A DNA stretch of 64,000 bases from Pseudomonadota bacterium. Its GTDB lineage: Bacteria > Desulfobacterota > Desulfobacteria > Desulfobacterales > JAHIVH01. The translations under genes were made by a program, and so were the position numbers. Of this stretch, positions 1 to 8,510 are shown one piece after another. Location: contig JAHIVH010000021.1 in NCBI GenBank assembly GCA_018816735.1, positions 108,799 to 172,798 on the forward strand, given 5' to 3'. The notes under the pieces were generated by a model. It saw only the letters and a program-made list of their open reading frames with translations. It ran no database searches and had not been told where the DNA came from. Each line of letters begins with the position of its first letter. Position 1 is the stretch's first letter.

Positions 1-969
1 AAAAACGGCTTTGAACATAAAAAAATCACATCTGCGGGTATAAAAGGGGTCTCTGTTTTCAAAAAATTAAAAGCGCTATTAAAAATTCCCAAAGGGTTAA
101 TCGAATCAGCAATGATCATTAAATCCTTCAGGCCAGATGTGGTCATTGGTGTAGGAGGATACTCATCAGGACCTGTTGTGCTCATGGCATGGCTTATAAA
201 ACAGATGTCAGGGAAAATTAAAATCGCCCTGCAGGAACAAAACAGTCTTCCTGGCATTACCAACAGGATACTTGGCCGGTTGTCCGACCGTATTTATATT
301 TCATTCAGAATGACAGCTGCTTTTTTCAATCCGGCAAAAGTTCTTTACTCAGGCAATCCGGTCAGAGAAGAAATTCTTCAGGCAAGACATGAATCTTTAC
401 CGGGAAAAAAAAATCACACGGGCAATCGATTCACGGTTTTTGTTTCTGGCGGCAGCCAGGGGGCGCACCGTGTCAATATTGCACTGATAGATGCCCTGGA
501 ATATTTGGAATCAACAGATCAGTTCTTTTTTATCCATCAGACAGGAGTCAATGACAAGGAAATGGTTGAAGCCGTTTATCAGGGAAAAGGCATAAAATGC
601 GACGTGCGTCCGTTTTTCGATGATATGGCTTCTCAGTACGAGGCGTGCGATCTTTTAATTGCAAGATCAGGTGCCACAACGGTTTCCGAGATCACGGCCA
701 TGGGCAAGGCTGTGATCTTCATCCCTTTTCCTTATGCTTCTGACAATCACCAGGAACTGAACGCACGGGAACTTGTGAAAGATGGCGCCGCAGACATGAT
801 ACTTGAAAAATCATTAACCGGAAAATGTCTTGCTGAAAAACTCGAATACTATAAAGCCAACAGGGATGCGCTTTTAGCCATGGCGGAAAAATCAGGGAAC
901 CTGGGGCATCTGAATGCATCTGAAACGATTATTAATGATTGCTACCACATGATAGAAAGAAGGGTTTGA
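1..969 (+). CDS. murG: MurG, UDP-GlcNAc:undecaprenyl-PP-MurNAc-pentapeptide GlcNAc transferase (5' end cut off)
   Basis: The reading frame is open from base 1, so the gene begins before the window; the first in-window ATG at 112 is internal. MurG transfers GlcNAc to lipid I to make lipid II on the inner face of the cytoplasmic membrane. The visible part carries the GT28 nucleotide-sugar site (GGSQGAHRVN) and the C-terminal signature region around ARSGATTVSEI and the downstream PFPYASDNHQELNA. The stop codon overlaps the murC start (TGATG), so the two are probably translationally coupled. Neighbours are the usual mur/fts cluster. The identification is firm; only the N-terminal part (roughly the first 60 to 75 residues by family length) is missing. 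Confidence 0.95.
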   Translation, partial: KNGFEHKKITSAGIKGVSVFKKLKALLKIPKGLIESAMIIKSFRPDVVIGVGGYSSGPVVLMAWLIKQMSGKIKIALQEQNSLPGITNRILGRLSDRIYISFRMTAAFFNPAKVLYSGNPVREEILQARHESLPGKKNHTGNRFTVFVSGGSQGAHRVNIALIDALEYLESTDQFFFIHQTGVNDKEMVEAVYQGKGIKCDVRPFFDDMASQYEACDLLIARSGATTVSEITAMGKAVIFIPFPYASDNHQELNARELVKDGAADMILEKSLTGKCLAEKLEYYKANRDALLAMAEKSGNLGHLNASETIINDCYHMIERRV

Positions 970-2348
970 TGTACCAGAAAACGTATCACATATTTTTTGT
1001 AGGGATTGGCGGAATTGGCATGAGCGGGATTGCCGAGCTTCTTCTGAAGCTCAACTACAGGGTTTCGGGTTCTGACCTGAAATCAACTCCCATTACCAAA
1101 CGCCTGAAATCTATGGGTGGTACGATTTACAAGGGTCACAAGGAAGAAAACATAATGGGCGCGGATGTACTTGTTGTTTCATCTGCCATTAAAGAGGATA
1201 ACCCGGAAGTGAAAGCTGCCAAAAAAGCATCCGTACCTGTCATTCCCCGGGCGGAAATGCTGGCGGAGCTGATGCGGCTCAAATACAGTGTAGCGGTTTC
1301 AGGTGCACACGGAAAAACAACCACAACATCCATGGTGGCTGCCGTGCTTGAAAAAGGCAAACTGGATCCCACAGTTGTGATAGGCGGTGTTCTGAAAAGT
1401 GTGGGAACCAATGCATTGCACGGCCTTGGTGATTTTATTATCGCTGAGGCTGATGAAAGTGACGGGTCGTTTCTGAAGTTCTCCCCGTCTATTGCTGTGG
1501 TAACCAATATTGACCTGGAACACCTTGATTTTTATAAAGACATGGATGATATCAAAAACGTGTTCCGGCAGTTCATAGGGAGGATTCCTTTCTATGGTCT
1601 GGCCGTTCTCTGCCTGGACAGTGAACCTGTTCAGCAGCTGATACCGGAAATCAACAGCAGATATACAACCTATGGCATCAGCACTCAGGCGGATTTTCAG
1701 GCCAGGAATATTGTATCCGAAGGTCCCAGAAGTTCGTTCGATGTTTACCGCCATGGCGAAAAAATGGGGAATATAACCCTTAATCTACCCGGGATTCATA
1801 ATGTGCTGAATTGCCTGGCAAGCATTGCGGTTGGTATGGAACTTAATATTTCCTTTGATACCATCAAATGTGCGTTGGAAAAACTGGAAGGCGTTGAACG
1901 GCGCATCGAAATCAAGGGAGATGTCAAGGGGATTCTCGTCATGGACGATTATGGCCACCACCCCACAGAAATAAAAGCCACCTTAAGAGCTGTCAGGGAA
2001 TGCTGGTCTGAGAAGCGGATCGTAGTGGTCTTTCAACCTCACCGATATACAAGAACACGGGCACTCTTCAATGATTTTTCCCGGTCTTTCTACCAGACAG
2101 ATGAACTTATTCTTCTTCCGATCTATGCGGCAAGCGAGGAAGTTATTGAAGGCATCAACTCGGAGCTTTTGTGTGATGAAATTCGGGCTCATGGTCATAA
2201 AAATGTAACATACATGGAAGATACCCAATCGGTAATTGAGTATTTGAAAACAAACTTGAAAAAAGGAGATATTCTTTTAACCCTGGGTGCCGGTAATGTT
2301 TGGCAACTGGGAGAGACACTGATTGATCACTTATCCGGTAAAGGATAA
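969..2348 (+). CDS. murC: MurC, UDP-N-acetylmuramate--L-alanine ligase
   Basis: Cytoplasmic ATP-dependent ligase that adds L-Ala to UDP-MurNAc, first of the Mur ligases. The 459-residue product starts with the Rossmann-like motif VGIGGIGMSG (residues 11-20), has the ATP-binding loop SGAHGKTTTT (111-120), and the C-terminal ligase motif DDYGHHPTEIKAT. I chose the ATG at 969 rather than an upstream in-frame codon at 939: it overlaps the murG stop by one base and is preceded by a purine-rich ribosome binding site (AGAAAGAAGGG). Length is normal for the family. It is followed by murB after about 60 bases on the same strand. Confidence 0.96.
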   Translation: MYQKTYHIFFVGIGGIGMSGIAELLLKLNYRVSGSDLKSTPITKRLKSMGGTIYKGHKEENIMGADVLVVSSAIKEDNPEVKAAKKASVPVIPRAEMLAELMRLKYSVAVSGAHGKTTTTSMVAAVLEKGKLDPTVVIGGVLKSVGTNALHGLGDFIIAEADESDGSFLKFSPSIAVVTNIDLEHLDFYKDMDDIKNVFRQFIGRIPFYGLAVLCLDSEPVQQLIPEINSRYTTYGISTQADFQARNIVSEGPRSSFDVYRHGEKMGNITLNLPGIHNVLNCLASIAVGMELNISFDTIKCALEKLEGVERRIEIKGDVKGILVMDDYGHHPTEIKATLRAVRECWSEKRIVVVFQPHRYTRTRALFNDFSRSFYQTDELILLPIYAASEEVIEGINSELLCDEIRAHGHKNVTYMEDTQSVIEYLKTNLKKGDILLTLGAGNVWQLGETLIDHLSGKG

Positions 2349-2409
2349 AAATCATGATAACATGATTGACCCTTGGAAACATTAATTGTTTAAAGGCAAG
2401 AAACACCCA

Positions 2410-3357
2410 ATGGTATTTGATGACAAACTAAAATCCGAACTCGAAAAAAAATTTGGAAATTTTGTTCGCTTTGATGTACCCATGTCGAGTTGTACGTCTC
2501 TCTCCATTGGCGGTCCGGCAGATGCACTGGCAGAGCCTGACACAATAGATGATCTTGCTTTATGCCTGAAATGGGTCAACGAAAAAAAACTCCCCGCAAC
2601 AGTCATTGGCAGCGGAACCAACCTTCTGGTCAGGGACAATGGCATAAGGGGCGTTGTAATCACCTTGAAAAAAATGAATTCAGACATGCTCGTGGCACAT
2701 GAGACCAGGGAACATGTCTTTTTTACCGCAGGTGCCGGCCGTTCACTTCATTCGGTCGTCAGATACGCTATTGATAAAGGGTTCTCCGGTTTGAGTTTCG
2801 CAATAGGCATACCCGGCACTGTTGGCGGTAGCATTATTATGAATGCAGGTACGGGCAAAGGCACCATGGGTGATGTAATCGATGCGGTTCATATCCTTTC
2901 GCCTGACGGGAATATCAAGATATTATCCAGGGAATCGCTCAATTTTTCATACAGGCATTTTGATATCAGAAATAAGAATGGCTCCACAACGCGTCATGCC
3001 ATCCTTATAGACGCCATGTTCAAACTTGAAAAAGGAGACAGCGACACATTGCAAAAAGAAGCAGACATGATCATGTCTGCCCGGAAAAGGACTCAGCCCA
3101 TGAACCTGAAAAGTGCGGGTTGTTTTTTCAAAAATCCGGATTCGGGAAAATCAGCAGGTGAACTGATTGACATAGCCGGCCTTAAGGGCAAAAAAATCGG
3201 AGGGGCGGAAGTATCCACCATTCATGCCAATTATTTTATTAATGCGGCAAACGCAACTGCCTCTGACATGCTTGAATTAAGAGATCTTGTCAGACAAAAA
3301 GTGGCAGATACATTCGGGATTTATCTTGAAGAAGAGGTACGAATCATTGGTGAATAA
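2410..3357 (+). CDS. murB: MurB, UDP-N-acetylenolpyruvoylglucosamine reductase
   Basis: FAD-dependent reductase that converts UDP-GlcNAc-enolpyruvate to UDP-MurNAc. The PCMH-type FAD domain shows GSGTNLL (residues 67-73) and IPGTVGG (134-140); the C-terminal domain has the motif SAGCFFKNP, where Cys238 sits at the position of the serine general acid known from the E. coli enzyme. Ser and Cys both occur naturally at this site in the family. The ATG at 2410 is preferred to the TTG at 2386 because it gives the usual length (315 residues) and follows an AAAGGC stretch. The 3' end overlaps the likely ftsQ start, suggesting coupling. Confidence 0.93.
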   Translation: MVFDDKLKSELEKKFGNFVRFDVPMSSCTSLSIGGPADALAEPDTIDDLALCLKWVNEKKLPATVIGSGTNLLVRDNGIRGVVITLKKMNSDMLVAHETREHVFFTAGAGRSLHSVVRYAIDKGFSGLSFAIGIPGTVGGSIIMNAGTGKGTMGDVIDAVHILSPDGNIKILSRESLNFSYRHFDIRNKNGSTTRHAILIDAMFKLEKGDSDTLQKEADMIMSARKRTQPMNLKSAGCFFKNPDSGKSAGELIDIAGLKGKKIGGAEVSTIHANYFINAANATASDMLELRDLVRQKVADTFGIYLEEEVRIIGE

Positions 3358-4171
3358 GGAAATTAAAAAGAACAGGTACAAAAAAAAGGCCTTAAAAATA
3401 AATGGCAGAATGTTGAAACAGATAAAACGCCTTTTCTGTATTATTGTTCTCATCCCTGTTGTCATGGTAAGCATGGGTTGTATCTTTATTTTTTCACACG
3501 ATCTGGTTACCCAAAGCAACTACTTTTCGATTAAAGAAATAAAAATAATCGGTCTGGAAACCATCTCTGAAGAAGACATTTTAAAAAATGCCGATATTGA
3601 AAAAGGCATGAACATTCTAAGCATCAATCTCAGTCTGATACGGAAAAAATTGCTGGCACATCCCTGGATCGGCACTGTTGATGTGGAAAGAGTCATTCCT
3701 TCGAGTATCAATATCATCATTTCAGAACACCGGGCATTTGCCATAGCAGATATTGGGGATTATTTTCTCATCAATGAAAAAGGGCAGATTTTCAAAAAAC
3801 TGGCATCATCTGATCCATCGAACCTTCCGGTTATCACCGGTCTGGAATTGAAAGATATTGATGATTATCAGGCAGGAAAAGAAAGTTATTTAAAATCGGT
3901 CATGGATATTTTAAATCTGGGTAAAAAGACAGGGAGTACGCTTTCCTATAAAAAAATAAAACATATCCATGTGGACAGAGAACTCGGACTTTCCCTCATC
4001 CTTGACAACAACATGAAAACCGTCAAGCTCGGCTTTTCCGACTACAGCAAAAAATTTGACCGGATAAAGGATATTCTGATCTGTTCCAAAAAAGTGAAAC
4101 AAATAGATGAAATCAGCGTTATCGACCTCAGCAACCTTAACAGAATTGTTATAACACCGGCCAAGACATAA
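3350..4171 (+). CDS. ftsQ: FtsQ/DivIB, cell division protein
   Basis: Bitopic division protein linking early and late divisome parts. The product has a basic cytoplasmic N-terminus, one transmembrane segment at about residues 28-50, and a periplasmic POTRA domain beginning near FSIKEIKIIGLETISEEDI, followed by the FtsQ beta domain. The start is taken as GTG at 3350, inside the last codons of murB, with GAAGAGG about ten bases upstream; an upstream ATG at 3287 would overlap murB by 70 bases and add unlikely sequence. FtsQ sequences are weakly conserved, but topology, size (273 residues) and position between murB and ftsA make the call strong. Confidence 0.88.
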   Translation: MNKEIKKNRYKKKALKINGRMLKQIKRLFCIIVLIPVVMVSMGCIFIFSHDLVTQSNYFSIKEIKIIGLETISEEDILKNADIEKGMNILSINLSLIRKKLLAHPWIGTVDVERVIPSSINIIISEHRAFAIADIGDYFLINEKGQIFKKLASSDPSNLPVITGLELKDIDDYQAGKESYLKSVMDILNLGKKTGSTLSYKKIKHIHVDRELGLSLILDNNMKTVKLGFSDYSKKFDRIKDILICSKKVKQIDEISVIDLSNLNRIVITPAKT

Positions 4172-4190
4172 TTCATGGAGGAGATTGACC

Positions 4191-5417
4191 ATGCAGGGAA
4201 AGGGAGACATCATCGTAGGTCTTGATATCGGAACCACCAAGATATGTGCTGTGGTTGGTGAGCTTTCGGGAAACGATATTAATATCATAGGTATTGGTAC
4301 GCATCCGTCCATAGGACTTCGAAAAGGTGTCGTGGTAAATATCGAATCAACCGTTGAGTCCATAAAAAAAGCGGTTGAAGAAGCGGAACTGATGGCGGGT
4401 TGTGAAATATCCTCCGTTTATGCAGGCATTGCCGGAGGTCATATTACAGGTTTCAACAGTCATGGTATCATTGCGATTAAAGGGCAGGAAATTACTCAGC
4501 AAGATGTGGAAAGAGTGATTGAGGCGGCACGAGCGGTTGCAATTCCAATGGACAGAGAGGTTATCCATGTGCTTCCCCAGGAATTTATCGTGGATGATCA
4601 ATTCGGCATCCAGAATCCTGTAGGAATGGCAGGTGTTCGCCTTGAAGCCAAAATTCATATCGTCACAGGAGCTGTGGCATCTGCGCACAATATTGTAAAA
4701 TGTGCGAATAAAGCAGGTCTTGACGTCTGCGATATTGTGCTGGAATCCCTGGCATCCGGAGAATCTGTTTTGACACCTGAAGAGCGTGAACTTGGAACGG
4801 CGCTGATCGATCTTGGCGGAGGCACCACGGACCTTGCCATATTTTCCGGAAATAACATCAAACACACTTTTGTTCTGGCCCTGGGAGGGCAAAACCTTAC
4901 CAATGATATTGCCGTGGGGTTAAGAGCACCTCTTGCAGATGCGGAAGAAATTAAAATCAAATACGGGACATGTATCGCAAGCAGCATCATTGGAGACGAT
5001 ACAATAGAGGTTCCCGGCATGGGGGGTAGAAAAAACAGAAAACTTCCCAAACAGATTCTGGGTGAAATTCTGGAACCCAGGGTTGAGGAAATTTTTTCTT
5101 TGATTAAAAGAGAAATTTACCGGGCTGGCATGGAGAACCTCATCTCATCGGGAATCGTGATTACAGGTGGGACATCACTGCTCGACGGTATTACAGACGT
5201 TGCAGAGTCTATTTTCAATCTGTCAACCCGGTTGGGAAAACCAAGAGGCATAGGAGGGCTTGTCGATGTGGTCAACAATCCCATGCATGCAACAGCCGTG
5301 GGCTTGGTTCTCCATGGTGCAAAAAATTATTCCGAAAACAAATTTCGAATCCGCGATAAAAATATTTTTCATAAATTGTTCCTGCGGATGAAGAAGTGGT
5401 TCAAAGAGGCAATATAA
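4191..5417 (+). CDS. ftsA: FtsA, actin-like cell division protein
   Basis: Actin-fold ATPase that ties FtsZ filaments to the inner membrane. Phosphate-binding motifs are visible: GLDIGTTKICAVVGE near the N-terminus, LIDLGGGTTDLAIF in the middle and VITGGTSLLDG near the end. The last residues (IFHKLFLRMKKWFKEAI) form an amphipathic helix typical of the FtsA membrane-targeting sequence. ATG at 4191 is chosen because GGAGGAG ends 7 bases upstream; an in-frame TTG at 4185 is less likely. The 408-residue length is normal. It sits 13-20 bases after ftsQ and 69 bases before ftsZ. Confidence 0.97.
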   Translation: MQGKGDIIVGLDIGTTKICAVVGELSGNDINIIGIGTHPSIGLRKGVVVNIESTVESIKKAVEEAELMAGCEISSVYAGIAGGHITGFNSHGIIAIKGQEITQQDVERVIEAARAVAIPMDREVIHVLPQEFIVDDQFGIQNPVGMAGVRLEAKIHIVTGAVASAHNIVKCANKAGLDVCDIVLESLASGESVLTPEERELGTALIDLGGGTTDLAIFSGNNIKHTFVLALGGQNLTNDIAVGLRAPLADAEEIKIKYGTCIASSIIGDDTIEVPGMGGRKNRKLPKQILGEILEPRVEEIFSLIKREIYRAGMENLISSGIVITGGTSLLDGITDVAESIFNLSTRLGKPRGIGGLVDVVNNPMHATAVGLVLHGAKNYSENKFRIRDKNIFHKLFLRMKKWFKEAI

Positions 5418-5486
5418 AAATTTTTCTTACATATAATAACTGGCGTTATTAAATCGAACCTTATTAATTTACAAAGGGGGGTACAA

Positions 5487-6701
5487 ATGGAATTTTCTTA
5501 TGTAGAAGATGAAAAAACAGCAAAAATCAAAGTGATCGGTATTGGCGGTGCAGGAGGAAACGCCGTTAATAACATGATCGAGTCTGACCTGAAGGGCGTC
5601 AAATTTATTGTGGCCAATACAGATGCCCAGGCACTGGAATTGTCAAAGGCCACCGAAAAGATTCAGTTGGGCGCCAAGCTCACGGAAGGACTTGGCGCTG
5701 GCGCCAATCCCCATGTCGGCCGTGATGCCGCGATGGAAAATACCGAACAAATCAGAAAAATGCTTGAAGGCAGCCACATGGTCTTCATAACAGCGGGATT
5801 TGGCGGTGGTACCGGTACGGGGGCTGCGCCTGTTGTGGCTGAAATCTGTAAAGAGCTGGGCATTTTAACCGTTGCTGTTGTCAGCAAGCCTTTCTCGTTT
5901 GAAGGAAAGAAAAGACTCAGGCAGGCAGAAGAAGGCATTCAGGAATTAAAAGGAATTGCAGATACTGTCATTACCATCCCCAATGACAGATTGCGCGGCA
6001 TTGCTTCAAAAAATGCAAAAATGGTAGATATGTTTAAAAGGGCCGATGAAATTCTGCACCATTCCGTAAAAGGCATCACCGATCTGATCATGATGCCGGG
6101 TCTTGTTAATCTTGACTTTGCAGATGTCAGGACCACCATGTCCAAAGCCGGTATGGCGCTTATGGGGATTGGTATTGCAAGTGGCGAAAACAGGGCTGTG
6201 GAAGCCGCAGAAAGAGCGATTTCCCATCCGCTTCTTGAGGATATTTCCATTTCAGGTGCAAAAGGTGTTCTCATGAACATCACCTCAAGCAGTGATCTGA
6301 CGCTGGATGAAATGACAGAAGCTTCAGACAGGATTTACGAAGAAGTCGGTGACAGTGCTGAAATCATCTGGGGACAGACCATTGATGAATCCATGGGTGA
6401 TGAGATGAGGGTCACTGTTATTGCAACGGGCATCGGCGGCGAAACCATATCATCTGCAAAAGAAACGATTGCAAAACCGATAGCCCGTATGCAGGATACG
6501 ACCTTAAGGGGAAAAATAAGGGATATCACGCCTGCGGATATGCAGAATCCGGCACTGTTTGATGAGCCCACATTTATCAGGCAGACGGAAAAACGTGTGG
6601 TGAATGGTTCGGGAATATCTTCCGGCAGAGGATATAAAGGCATTGTGATTGATAATGATGATCTGGATATTCCCACATTCTTGAGGAGAAAAGCCGACTA
6701 G
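5487..6701 (+). CDS. ftsZ: FtsZ, tubulin-like cell division GTPase
   Basis: Forms the Z-ring at mid-cell. The tubulin signature GGGTGTG is at residues 106-112, the synergy (T7) loop NLDFADVRTTMS follows, and the extreme C-terminus IPTFLRRKAD is the conserved peptide that binds FtsA and other partners. The ATG at 5487 follows the strong site AAGGGGGG with about five bases spacing. The product has 404 residues, normal for FtsZ. The 69-base gap after ftsA is AT-rich and may carry an extra promoter, but no clear -35/-10 pair was identified. Confidence 0.98.
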   Translation: MEFSYVEDEKTAKIKVIGIGGAGGNAVNNMIESDLKGVKFIVANTDAQALELSKATEKIQLGAKLTEGLGAGANPHVGRDAAMENTEQIRKMLEGSHMVFITAGFGGGTGTGAAPVVAEICKELGILTVAVVSKPFSFEGKKRLRQAEEGIQELKGIADTVITIPNDRLRGIASKNAKMVDMFKRADEILHHSVKGITDLIMMPGLVNLDFADVRTTMSKAGMALMGIGIASGENRAVEAAERAISHPLLEDISISGAKGVLMNITSSSDLTLDEMTEASDRIYEEVGDSAEIIWGQTIDESMGDEMRVTVIATGIGGETISSAKETIAKPIARMQDTTLRGKIRDITPADMQNPALFDEPTFIRQTEKRVVNGSGISSGRGYKGIVIDNDDLDIPTFLRRKAD

Positions 6702-6755
6702 ATAGATATGAAAATAAAGTTTTGTCATGGCTATATACTCTTTGATTGACGTAAG

Positions 6756-8486
6756 ATGCCACCTTACAATAACAAAACAAAAAAGCCGTTGCTGAATGAA
6801 ACAGGCGCCGTAAAAAAGGACTGGCGGGGCCGAATCAGTGTCGCGCTTGTGTATCCGAACTCGTATTATGTCGGCATGTCCAACCTGGGATTTCAGGCAG
6901 TCTACAGAATGCTGAATGAACTGGATCATGTGGTATGCGAAAGAGCCTTTCTGCCTGATGATCCATATGGGCATGATAAAGAGATTTACAGCCTGGAATC
7001 GAACAGAACGATCCGGGATTTTGATATTATCGCTTTCTCCATTTCATTTGAAAACGATTATATCAACGTTTTATCCATATTGAAAAAAACAGGGCTCCCC
7101 CTGCTATCTAACGCCAGAGGAAATTCCCACCCCCTTATTATCGCAGGGGGAGTTACCTGTTTTTTGAATCCGGAACCTATCGCCCCATCTATCGATTGTA
7201 TTTTTGTGGGTGAAGCGGAAACCATTCTTCCGCGATTTTTTGAACAGTTTGACCCCCGTGAACGCCGAGCAGATATGCTCAAAAATATGGCCAACGCTAT
7301 AAATGGCCTGTACATTCCCGAATTCTACCATACGAATTACAATAAAGACGGAACCATAAAATCATTTGAACCTTTAACAGATGTTCCTGGGACCATTCAA
7401 CGAGTCTATGCCAAAGACCTATCGGCTTTTTCCACATGCAGTCAAATCCTCTCAAAGGATACCTCCTTTAACGGCACCTATTTAATCGAAACAGGAAGAG
7501 GCTGTCCTCATGGATGCCGGTTCTGCAGTGCGGGGTACATTTACAGACCCCCCAGATTCAGGTCACTTGAAACACTTCAACACACATTTAAAGACGGTGC
7601 CAGACTGTCACAAAAAATAGGGCTTGTTGGCGCGGCCGTATCAGATCTTCCCTGCATTTCCGATTTATGCAGTCTGGGTGAAAAAAATGATATCACCATA
7701 TCCTTTTCATCATTAAGGGCTGAGGCACTGACACACGATCTAGTTTCCGCACTCGGAAAAAGCAGAATGAAAACCGCAACCATTGCACCTGATGCCGGGT
7801 CTGAAAAAATGAGAAACATCATCAACAAAGGCATTACCGAGGAAGATATTCTTCATGCCACCCAAATCCTGGTTGAAGCAGGTATCCCCAACCTGAAACT
7901 GTATTTCATGGTAGGATTGCCCGAAGAAACAGATGAAGATGTACTGGCCATTTCAGAGCTTGTGAAAAAAATAAAAGCCCGATTCCTTGAATCAAGCAGA
8001 GTAAAAAAACATATCGGCACGATTCATGTCAGCGTCAACCCGTTTGTCCCCAAACCCGTGACCCCTTTTCAATGGTCGCAGATGGAAGGGGTTGGCTCTC
8101 TCAAACATAAAATCAAAATGATACAAAATGAACTGAAGGCCGTATCAAACGTAAACGTCACGGCAGACAGTCCCAAAAAGACGCTTGTTCAGGGTATTCT
8201 TTCCCGGGGAGACAGGACCGTATCAACCCTTTTGCAGGAAGTACTAAAGGATGGCGGGAACTGGACAAAATCAAAGAAGAAGTCTTGCCCCTATGAGACA
8301 TTCTTTGCCCTGAGAGAAAGGGACCGTGATGAAATATTCCCCTGGGATTTTATCGATCACCATATCCAAAAACAATATCTTTATCAGGAATACAAGAAAG
8401 CGCTTCAGGCAAAAAAAACATCGCCATGCGATACGGATCGGTGTGTTAAATGCGGGGTATGTCTTAAAGATGAGAAAAACGGATAG
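6756..8486 (+). CDS. Radical SAM protein with N-terminal cobalamin-binding-like region (TIGR03960-like)
   Basis: The cluster motif GCPHGCRFCSAGY gives a CxxxCxxC at Cys250, Cys254 and Cys257, so this is a radical SAM enzyme. The first 200 residues (NSYYVGMSNLGFQ, VGEAE motif) resemble the B12-binding-like domain of the uncharacterised TIGR03960 family. In many bacteria that family is fused to a DUF2344 domain; here the protein ends after 576 residues with a short tail CxxxxxCVKCGVC that looks like a small metal-binding knuckle. It lies 55 bases after ftsZ on the same strand and could be cotranscribed. The substrate is unknown. Confidence 0.85.
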   Translation: MPPYNNKTKKPLLNETGAVKKDWRGRISVALVYPNSYYVGMSNLGFQAVYRMLNELDHVVCERAFLPDDPYGHDKEIYSLESNRTIRDFDIIAFSISFENDYINVLSILKKTGLPLLSNARGNSHPLIIAGGVTCFLNPEPIAPSIDCIFVGEAETILPRFFEQFDPRERRADMLKNMANAINGLYIPEFYHTNYNKDGTIKSFEPLTDVPGTIQRVYAKDLSAFSTCSQILSKDTSFNGTYLIETGRGCPHGCRFCSAGYIYRPPRFRSLETLQHTFKDGARLSQKIGLVGAAVSDLPCISDLCSLGEKNDITISFSSLRAEALTHDLVSALGKSRMKTATIAPDAGSEKMRNIINKGITEEDILHATQILVEAGIPNLKLYFMVGLPEETDEDVLAISELVKKIKARFLESSRVKKHIGTIHVSVNPFVPKPVTPFQWSQMEGVGSLKHKIKMIQNELKAVSNVNVTADSPKKTLVQGILSRGDRTVSTLLQEVLKDGGNWTKSKKKSCPYETFFALRERDRDEIFPWDFIDHHIQKQYLYQEYKKALQAKKTSPCDTDRCVKCGVCLKDEKNG

Positions 8487-8510
8487 ATTGCTATTTTTTT
8501 TTTGCGAGTT

